NCBI GenBank assembly: GCA_023393715.1
Contig: JAEXCD010000074.1
Coordinates: 1 to 10,967 of the forward strand
Direction: 5' to 3'
Length of the DNA: 10,967 bases
Source of the DNA: Bacillota bacterium
GTDB lineage: Bacteria; Bacillota; Clostridia; Tissierellales; Peptoniphilaceae
Made by a program: the position numbers and the translations under genes. Each line of letters begins with the position of its first letter. Position 1 is the first letter of the stretch. The notes beneath the pieces are model-generated. The model made no database searches and was not told the DNA's origin. It worked only from the letters and a program-made list of their open reading frames with translations. This document shows, piece by piece, positions 5,528-10,967 of this stretch.

Positions 5528-6269
5528 TCGCACCCTCCTTTACCGGGAAAAGCCACGCCGCTGCCGAGGTCAGCGCGAGCGTCAGCACAATAATTTTGAT
5601 ACCCGCACCCAGCTTGCCGAAAGACGGTATGAGATCAAACAGATACGAAGCGAGCATCGAGAGCGCCACAACGCCAAGCACAACACGATTTTTCTTTGCC
5701 GGAGGCACGATAATTGCCAAAAGCATCCCGTATAATGCCATGCCGAGCGCGGACAGCACGCGAAGCGGCAGCACCGAGCCCAGCAACGCGCCAAAAAACG
5801 TCGCCGCGACCCATACCGGCAGCGCCAGAAGCATCGCGCCAAAGGAATAACTCGGCTCCACCCATCCCGGGCGGGAAATCGCCATACCGAACAGCTCATC
5901 CGTAAGCCCCAGTGCGAGCAGCATGCGCTGCGGGATTGAAACCGACGGCTTTATGCGCTGGCTCATGGCACAGCTCATCAGGAGATAACGCGAATTGACA
6001 ACGGCCTGCGTCGCAATCATCTCCCAGACGCCCGCGCCGGAGGAAAGAAGCATCAACGCGGAGAATTGACCCGCCGAGGCATAGCTCGTCGCCGACATCA
6101 GCGTCGGCGCAAAAATGCCGAAGCCGTTCTTTGCCGCGGCGATGCCAAACGTGAAGGATACTGCGAAATAGCCGAAATAAATCGGCGCGCCGTCGATGAG
6201 CCCCTGCTTCCACAGAGCGCGGCGCTGACGCGCAGTGTCCGATCCCCGCGAACGCTGCAATTTAGTCAC
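5520..6269 (-). CDS. azlC: AzlC family branched-chain amino acid exporter, large subunit
   Basis: Membrane protein that together with AzlD forms a branched-chain amino acid efflux system. The 249-residue length is typical. After a basic N-terminus the AzlC signature appears: GAPIYFGYFAVSFTFGIAA (about 27-45), TSYASAGQFSALMLL (61-75), ATQAVVNSRYLLMSCAMSQ (86-104) and LGLTDELFGMA (120-130). Hydrophobic membrane segments fill the rest. The start is GTG at 6269 with GAGGGGG upstream, overlapping the end of the HIT gene (10-base gap). Substrate specificity cannot be read from sequence. This pair is not usually part of the dnaJ-rpsU neighbourhood and looks like a lineage-specific insertion. Confidence 0.94.
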   Translation of the reverse strand: MTKLQRSRGSDTARQRRALWKQGLIDGAPIYFGYFAVSFTFGIAAAKNGFGIFAPTLMSATSYASAGQFSALMLLSSGAGVWEMIATQAVVNSRYLLMSCAMSQRIKPSVSIPQRMLLALGLTDELFGMAISRPGWVEPSYSFGAMLLALPVWVAATFFGALLGSVLPLRVLSALGMALYGMLLAIIVPPAKKNRVVLGVVALSMLASYLFDLIPSFGKLGAGIKIIVLTLALTSAAAWLFPVKEGANE

Positions 6270-6279
6270 AGCCGCCCCC

Positions 6280-6621
6280 TCATCCCGCTGGCCAGAGCAT
6301 TTTCCGTCCGGCCATCACGTGAAAATGCATATGGTGCACGCTCTGTCCGCCATCCTCACCACAGTTGGCAACCACGCGGTATCCCGCCTGATCAAAGCCG
6401 TCACGCTTCGCCACCCTGGCAATCGCCAGATAAATCGATGCGACCACGGCCGCATTCTGTTCATTCAATTCATTGGCGGAGGAAATATGCTCCTTCGGCA
6501 CGAAGAGATAGTGAATCGGCGCCTGAGGATCCGTGTCCTTAAAGGCGAATACGCGTTCATCCTCATAAACGACCTCTGTCGGAATTACTCCGTTGATCAG
6601 CTTACAAAAAATACAATCCAT
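6280..6621 (-). CDS. hinT: HIT family protein (HINT-like nucleotide hydrolase)
   Basis: Histidine-triad protein of the HINT branch, which hydrolyses adenosine phosphoramidates and acyl/lysyl-adenylates. The 113-residue length is right for HinT-like proteins. It starts MDCIFCKLINGVIPTEVVYE, with the zinc-ligand-like C3 and C6, and has DTDPQAPIHYLFVPKEHI. The catalytic HxHxH triad is within QSVHHMHFHVMAGR (H97, H99, H101; H101 being the expected nucleophile position). The last residues, WPAG, match the usual C-terminus. ATG at 6621 has AAGGAGG with 5-base spacing. HIT genes commonly sit between mtaB and rpsU in Clostridia (from memory), so this one is probably ancestral here and the genes on either side are additions. 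Confidence 0.95.
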   Translation of the reverse strand: MDCIFCKLINGVIPTEVVYEDERVFAFKDTDPQAPIHYLFVPKEHISSANELNEQNAAVVASIYLAIARVAKRDGFDQAGYRVVANCGEDGGQSVHHMHFHVMAGRKMLWPAG

Positions 6622-6640
6622 CGCAACCTCCTTATCCGTT

Positions 6641-7663
6641 TTAAGCAGACAGCTTCATATCGCCCTTTTTGATCCAACCCCAACGGCGCATCAGCCATGC
6701 GCAGCCACCCGCCAGGAGCCCCGGCAGCACGAAATGCATCAGCGCAATCTGCATGAACACCTCCGGAGACCGCCCCATGACGTCGAGCATGGCGAATTGC
6801 CCGACCAGGCCGCTCGTTCCCATGCCGGCGCCCGTTGCATTTGAGGTCATCCCCAGTATAGCAGAGGAAACCGGTCCTAAGACAGCCGATGCGAAAATAG
6901 CCGGTAGCCAAATCACCGGTTTTTTTATGATATTCGGCATTTGCAGCATGGATGTGCCGATGCCCTGAGCAAGCAGTCCCCCGATGCCGTTATCCGCATA
7001 GGAAGCCACGGCGAAGCCGATCATATTGCAGCAGCACCCGACTGTCGCGGCGCCCGCCGCCAGACCGGACAGCTGCAGCGAAATCGCCAAAGCCGCGCTG
7101 GATATGGGCAGCGTCAGAATGACGCCCATCAATACCGAAATCGCCACGCCCATCGGGACGGGCTGGAGCTCGGTCGCGCGATTGATCAGCTCGCCCAGGC
7201 CGTTCATCATGGCAGTAATCGTCGGCGCCAAAAACAGCCCGACCAACCCCCCGCAGAGAATTACGCTCAACGGCACCAGTACGATATCGACCGGGGTTTT
7301 CCCCGCAATGCGCCGTCCCAGCTCGGACGCTGCAAGCGCCGACACAAACGCACCGACCGGCTCACCGGTCGCGATCAGAAACGCGCCGTCCGCACCGGGC
7401 TGCACGCTTCCCGCACCGATGGCTCCTGCTGCGGCCGCGCTCATCACGACCAGCGCGGGCGCCTTCAACGCATACGCCACGCCGACGCCGATGGCCGGCC
7501 CCATAAGCTTCTGCGCCACACCGCCAAATTGGACGAGCGCGCCAAACCCGGTCAGCACACCGATCTGACGAATGATCAGCCCGATGAGCAATGAAGAAAA
7601 CAAGCCCCAGGCCATTCCATTCAGGACATTGGTAATATAATTTCGAATCGCATGCGGTTTCAT
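6641..7663 (-). CDS. PTS EIIC-like membrane permease (PTS_EIIC_2 type), substrate unknown
   Basis: A 340-residue multi-pass membrane protein with about eight to ten hydrophobic segments. From memory its sequence fits the PTS_EIIC_2 family (annotated as PTS sugar transporter subunit IIC). It starts MKPHAIRNYITNVLNGMAWG and has Gly/Ala-rich helices, a central GCCCNMIGFAVASYADNG segment (three adjacent cysteines) and SNATGAGMGTSGLVGQFA. No EIIA or EIIB domain is fused, and none lies in the window, so phosphotransfer-coupled uptake is not supported locally. The substrate of this family is not established to my knowledge. ATG at 7663 has GAGGAGG 8 bases upstream; a GTG three codons earlier abuts that site and is unlikely. 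The gene lies 23 bases after mtaB and 19 bases before the HIT gene. Confidence 0.82.
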   Translation of the reverse strand: MKPHAIRNYITNVLNGMAWGLFSSLLIGLIIRQIGVLTGFGALVQFGGVAQKLMGPAIGVGVAYALKAPALVVMSAAAAGAIGAGSVQPGADGAFLIATGEPVGAFVSALAASELGRRIAGKTPVDIVLVPLSVILCGGLVGLFLAPTITAMMNGLGELINRATELQPVPMGVAISVLMGVILTLPISSAALAISLQLSGLAAGAATVGCCCNMIGFAVASYADNGIGGLLAQGIGTSMLQMPNIIKKPVIWLPAIFASAVLGPVSSAILGMTSNATGAGMGTSGLVGQFAMLDVMGRSPEVFMQIALMHFVLPGLLAGGCAWLMRRWGWIKKGDMKLSA

Positions 7664-7686
7664 TCCCGACACCTCCTCGTCATACG

Positions 7687-9000
7687 TTACTCGGCCTCCT
7701 CATTGAGCAACCGCCCGCACAGGATGCCCTCCTCCCTCGAAGTCAAAAAGACCTGTCGAACCCGATTCAAATCGTCTATACGGCGCGGCACCCGCACCCT
7801 CATATAATTCTCCGTGTAGCCGAGCATTGTCTCCGCATCGCCGGACAATTCTTCAAACAGTACATTCACCGTCCGCCCGATGTGCCGGTCTAAAAAGGCG
7901 AAACGCATCTGTTCCTCCAGCTCGCCCAAGCGATGCGCCCGCTGTTTTTTTACGGGGCCGCTCACCTGATCGGGAAAATCAGCCGCCGGCGTTCCCTTCC
8001 TCGGCGAGTAGGGAAAGATATGGATCTTCGAAAATTGGGTTTCGCGGCAAAAGCCCATCGTCTGTTCAAAATGCTCCTCGCTTTCGCCCGGAAATCCAAC
8101 GATGACATCCGTCGTAATTCCCGCATCGGGAAAGACGCTTCGGATCAGGGCGATTTTCTCTCGATACAGATCGGTTGTATACCTTCGATTCATCGCGTGA
8201 AGCACCGCATCTGAACCGCTTTGCAGGGAAAGGTGAAAATGACCGCAGACCTTGCCCGTCGCCTTCATGCGCCGCAGGCGCTCCCCGTCGACCCAGCGAG
8301 GCTCAATACTGGATAAGCGGATGCGTTCTATTGCGGGTATTGCCGCGACGCGCTCGATTGCATCGATCAAGCCGATTCCGTTTTTCCAGTCTTTCCCATA
8401 ACTCGCTACATGTATGCCCGTCAATACGACTTCGCGGAACCCCTTTCCGGCGAGCCTGTTCGCCTCGTCCCCGATCTGCGCCAGCTCCCGGGACGCAATC
8501 TTTCCCCGCGCATGGGGAATGATGCAGTAGGTGCAGAACATTTCGCACCCTTCCTGAATCTTGATGTATGCGCGCGTCATCGACAGCTGCGTTTCAATGG
8601 ATAATTCGTCAAAGAAGCGCTGCCCGGTCAATTCGCCCACGCGAAGAATCGGCTGACGCTGCCGCTCGAACTGCTCGACGAGATCGACGATCTCCGCCCG
8701 CCCCTTTGTCCCGAGAATGATGTCGACGCCGTCTATTTTCTGAATTTCCTCCGGCGAAACCTGCGAATAGCAGCCGACAACGGCAACAATCGCATCGGGA
8801 TTCTGGCGCTTTACGCGATGAATCTGCTGCCGGCACTTGCCATCCGACAGGCTCGTCACCGTGCAGGTGTTGACGACAAACACATCGCTTCGTTCATCCT
8901 CGGCCCGCACATAACCGCGCCGAAGAAACAGCTCCTCCATCGCCTCAGTCTCGTATTGATTTACCTTGCACCCGAGCGTGCGTATGGAAAATCGCTTCAT
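7687..9000 (-). CDS. mtaB: tRNA (N6-L-threonylcarbamoyladenosine37-C2)-methylthiotransferase MtaB
   Basis: Radical-SAM enzyme that converts t6A37 to ms2t6A37 in ANN-decoding tRNAs. From ATG at 9000 it has 437 residues. The N-terminal UPF0004 domain carries C11 (TLGCKVNQYE, the MtaB-type signature), C46 (NTCTVTS) and C77 (VVGCYSQ) for the auxiliary iron-sulphur cluster. The radical-SAM triad is C152, C156 and C159 (EGCEMFCTYCIIPHARGK). A TRAM-type RNA-binding region follows near the C-terminus (from about 375, HIGRTVNVLFEEL). Longer in-frame starts are possible, but AGAGGAG lies 6 bases before this ATG, which begins the conserved domain. Its ATGA overlap with the prmA stop implies coupled translation. 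The rsmE gene, between prmA and mtaB in many Firmicutes, is absent. Confidence 0.96.
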   Translation of the reverse strand: MKRFSIRTLGCKVNQYETEAMEELFLRRGYVRAEDERSDVFVVNTCTVTSLSDGKCRQQIHRVKRQNPDAIVAVVGCYSQVSPEEIQKIDGVDIILGTKGRAEIVDLVEQFERQRQPILRVGELTGQRFFDELSIETQLSMTRAYIKIQEGCEMFCTYCIIPHARGKIASRELAQIGDEANRLAGKGFREVVLTGIHVASYGKDWKNGIGLIDAIERVAAIPAIERIRLSSIEPRWVDGERLRRMKATGKVCGHFHLSLQSGSDAVLHAMNRRYTTDLYREKIALIRSVFPDAGITTDVIVGFPGESEEHFEQTMGFCRETQFSKIHIFPYSPRKGTPAADFPDQVSGPVKKQRAHRLGELEEQMRFAFLDRHIGRTVNVLFEELSGDAETMLGYTENYMRVRVPRRIDDLNRVRQVFLTSREEGILCGRLLNEEAE

Positions 9001-9962
9001 CGCCCGCTCCTCTGCTTCGCGGCAAGCATGATCCATTCTCCGTCGGTTCGCCTCGAATACACCTCAAACCCAAGCGCCTCAAGGCGTTCCTCCACCGACG
9101 CCGTGCGTTCCGCAAGAATCCCCGACAGCACCAGGCGCCCCTGCTCAGCCAACACGTCGCCCGCCCGCTCGAGCATGCGAATGACCAGATCCGCCAGCAG
9201 ATTGGCACAGATGACGTCATACCGTCCCGTCGCTTTCTGGAGGAGGTCGCTGGACTCGACCGAAACCGACACGCGGTTCAGTTCGATATTTTCTCCGCAG
9301 GATTTCAGCGCCTGTTCATCGATGTCGAAGGCTTCGCAGGAGCCTGCGCCCCGCTTCATCATAAAGATGCTCAGAATGCCCGAACCGCACCCGACATCAA
9401 GGCATCGCGCGCCGCGCAGCTCCATGGTTTCCAGCTCCCTGAGGCACAGAGACGTCGTTTCGTGCGTTCCCGTGCCGAACGCCATTCCCGGCTGAATATA
9501 GATCACCGTGCGGTCGGTTTCCGGCGCACGCTCCCACGCCGGGACAATAAGCGTGCATTCGCCGATCTCGACGGGATGGTAATACCTTTTCCACTCCTCG
9601 TCCCAGTGATCGTTGACCACCTCATCCTCGAGAAGCACCTCAACCGTCTGCGCGCCGCAAGCCGCGTTCAGTCGATGCTGCAGCGCCCTTCTGGCGCTGC
9701 GCCCCGATTCGTCTGCCGTAAAATAAATGCGCTGAACGACCTGGTCGTCCGATAAATCCGTCTCCGCCTGGCGCTTCTGCGCATCCAGCAGCTCCTGACG
9801 CGAAGACAGCTCCCACTCGGGAGCCGCGTTTTCGTATCGCTCCACCGACCTCGGATCGACCACCTCAGAGCCAATCATGCCCGATTGCAGCACGAGATCA
9901 TTCACCGCCTCATCCATCCGCGCCGAATAGCGGATACTCAGCCTTAAATAATCCGTATTCAT
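8997..9962 (-). CDS. prmA: Ribosomal protein L11 methyltransferase PrmA
   Basis: SAM-dependent methyltransferase that trimethylates ribosomal protein L11. The 321 residues are typical of Firmicutes PrmA. The N-terminal substrate-binding domain is followed by the PrmA linker NDHWDEEWKRYYHP (117-130), then PGMAFGTGTHETT (158-170), the SAM-binding LDVGCGSGIL (188-197), the ANLLADLV segment and SGIL near the C-terminus. ATG at 9962 overlaps the dnaJ stop by one base (TGATG), with only a distant AAAGGA upstream, so it probably depends on dnaJ translation. The gene ends in an ATGA overlap with mtaB. Confidence 0.97.
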   Translation of the reverse strand: MNTDYLRLSIRYSARMDEAVNDLVLQSGMIGSEVVDPRSVERYENAAPEWELSSRQELLDAQKRQAETDLSDDQVVQRIYFTADESGRSARRALQHRLNAACGAQTVEVLLEDEVVNDHWDEEWKRYYHPVEIGECTLIVPAWERAPETDRTVIYIQPGMAFGTGTHETTSLCLRELETMELRGARCLDVGCGSGILSIFMMKRGAGSCEAFDIDEQALKSCGENIELNRVSVSVESSDLLQKATGRYDVICANLLADLVIRMLERAGDVLAEQGRLVLSGILAERTASVEERLEALGFEVYSRRTDGEWIMLAAKQRSGR

Positions 9963-10967
9963 CAGTCAAACAAGTCCTTTACCTTATCAAAAAAGTTTCT
10001 GTGCCGCTCCGTCGTGTGCTGCCCCATCGTTTTGCCAAATTCCTTCAACGCCTTCTTCTGCTCGGCGTTGAGATTCTTCGGCGTCTCAACGCGAACCGTG
10101 AACACGAGATCACCCTTCCGCTTTGTCCGCACGTTTTGGACGCCCTCTCCGCGCAGCGTAAACCGCGCTCCGGTCTGCGTTCCCTCCGGAATAGTGAATT
10201 CCTTCGTCCCCGAGAGCGTAGGCACCTCGACCTGGTCGCCCAGGGTCGCCTGAACAAAGGAAATCGGCAGCTCAAAATAGATGTCCGAGCCCTTTCGATG
10301 GAAAATTTCGTGCTGTCCTACGTGCAGCACCACATATAAATCTCCGTTCGGTCCGCCATTGACGCCCTCGTGACCCTGACTGCGCATCGGCAAAATGTTG
10401 CCCTCATCGACTCCGGCGGGAATGTTGACTGAAATGCGCACCTGCTGATTTTCGCGGCCTGTTCCGTGGCACTCGTGACACGGCGTCTCCACGACGCTCC
10501 CCCGTCCTTCACAGGTCGGACATGTTACCGTGTTGACAATGCGGCCAAAGGGCGAATTGGTCTGCCGATTTACAACGCCGCTTCCTCCGCAGGTCGGACA
10601 CGTTTTGCGCGGCGCGCCGTTTGCGCCGCCCGTTCCATGGCAATGGCTGCACTGTACGTCGCGCGTCAGCGTAATTTCCTTTTTGCAGCCAAACACGGCT
10701 TCCTTAAACGTCAGATCGAGCTCGACGCGGACATCCGCGCCGCTCCGCGGCGCATTCGGATCCCGGCGACGCTGTCGGCCGCCTCCGAGCAAATCGCCGA
10801 AAATATCGCCAAATACGTCGCCAAACCCACCAAATCCGCCGAAGCCGCCAAACCCGGCACCCGGATTTGCCCCGCCGTTTTCAAAAGCGGCCGCGCCGTA
10901 CGTATCGTACATTTTGCGCTTTTCCTCATCCGACAGAATGGAATATGCCTCGCCGACTTCCTTAAAC
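9962..10967 (-). CDS. dnaJ: Chaperone DnaJ (type I Hsp40), N-terminus outside window
   Basis: Co-chaperone that stimulates DnaK ATPase and delivers unfolded substrates. The frame is open to the right edge, so the start and the HPD motif of the J domain are missing. What remains begins FKEVGEAYSILSDEEKRKMY, the last helices of the J domain. It continues with a Gly/Phe-rich linker (AGFGGFGGFGGFGDVFGDIF) and a complete zinc-finger region with four CxxCxGxG repeats: CSHCHGTG, CPTCGGSG, CPTCEGRG and CHECHGTG. The C-terminal substrate-binding beta domains follow. It is therefore a type I DnaJ. The gene is first in the visible operon and overlaps prmA by one base. hrcA, grpE and dnaK would be expected just off the right edge. 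Confidence 0.98.
   Translation of the reverse strand, partial: FKEVGEAYSILSDEEKRKMYDTYGAAAFENGGANPGAGFGGFGGFGGFGDVFGDIFGDLLGGGRQRRRDPNAPRSGADVRVELDLTFKEAVFGCKKEITLTRDVQCSHCHGTGGANGAPRKTCPTCGGSGVVNRQTNSPFGRIVNTVTCPTCEGRGSVVETPCHECHGTGRENQQVRISVNIPAGVDEGNILPMRSQGHEGVNGGPNGDLYVVLHVGQHEIFHRKGSDIYFELPISFVQATLGDQVEVPTLSGTKEFTIPEGTQTGARFTLRGEGVQNVRTKRKGDLVFTVRVETPKNLNAEQKKALKEFGKTMGQHTTERHRNFFDKVKDLFD

Noticed and set aside
6941..7594. Long plus-strand frames opposite the EIIC-like gene
   Set aside because: The composition (Arg, Gln, His-rich) is typical of antisense shadows; the minus-strand frame is a coherent membrane protein with a proper ribosome binding site.
8818..9495. A 225-codon plus-strand open frame across the mtaB/prmA junction
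   Set aside because: It overlaps two well-identified minus-strand genes, is Ser/Arg/Pro-rich without domains, and has no supporting signals.
10800..10870. Short repeated motif in dnaJ (GGF-coding units) considered as a tandem repeat element
   Set aside because: It simply encodes the Gly/Phe-rich linker normal for type I DnaJ.
1..10967. Signs of mobile elements, CRISPR, toxin-antitoxin or defence systems
   Set aside because: No transposase, integrase, spacer-repeat array or defence domain is visible; the window is filled with colinear housekeeping genes on one strand.

Overview
The window is a compact, almost entirely minus-strand stretch of chromosomal housekeeping genes from a Gram-positive bacterium of the Firmicutes (Bacillota), most likely a moderately GC-rich, Clostridia-like lineage. 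The evidence is gene order. Read in the direction of transcription (right to left) it runs dnaJ, prmA, mtaB, a PTS-EIIC-type membrane protein, a HIT-family gene, azlC, azlD, rpsU, nfeD, floA, an unrecognised gene, phoH, ybeY, dgkA. This is the conserved dnaJ-prmA-mtaB-rpsU-nfeD-floA-phoH-ybeY-dgkA neighbourhood known from Bacillus and Clostridium, with some losses and insertions. Shine-Dalgarno sequences are strong (AGGAGG type), and several starts are GTG.

Right part (5201-10967): dnaJ is cut by the right edge. dnaJ and prmA overlap as TGATG and prmA and mtaB overlap as ATGA, so translation is probably coupled. Short gaps then lead through the EIIC-like gene, the HIT gene, azlC and azlD, all apparently one transcription unit. 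It joins protein folding (DnaJ), ribosomal protein L11 methylation (PrmA) and tRNA ms2t6A modification (MtaB) to two transport functions not normally found here: an EIIC-like permease without other PTS parts, and a branched-chain amino acid exporter (AzlCD).

Middle part (2314-5200): rpsU has its own good sigma-A-type promoter (TTGCGA-17-TATACT), a small GNRA-loop hairpin in its leader, a palindrome just upstream of the promoter, and a strong terminator after it. nfeD and floA (membrane microdomain scaffold) follow with a 1-base gap, then a highly charged, probably disordered 218-residue protein that I do not recognise. A clear intrinsic terminator closes that unit.

Left part (1-2313): phoH, ybeY and dgkA form a second overlapping unit with its own start region. 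PhoH and YbeY act in RNA metabolism and rRNA maturation. The DgkA-family lipid kinase has an unusual charged N-terminal extension of about 70 residues and looks like the front half of a kinase-PAP2 phosphatase fusion cut by the left edge.

Relative to Bacillus subtilis, rsmE, yqeY, yqfC, yqfD and yqfF/pgpH are missing from this neighbourhood. Loss of the sporulation-associated yqfC/yqfD would fit a non-sporulating lineage, but that is inference. I see no mobile element, CRISPR array, tRNA or rRNA, and no clear new multi-gene system. The best candidates for novelty are the unknown protein behind floA, the extended DgkA, the orphan EIIC insertion and the structured rpsU/nfeD control regions. No stretch of more than about 210 bases lacks a gene.
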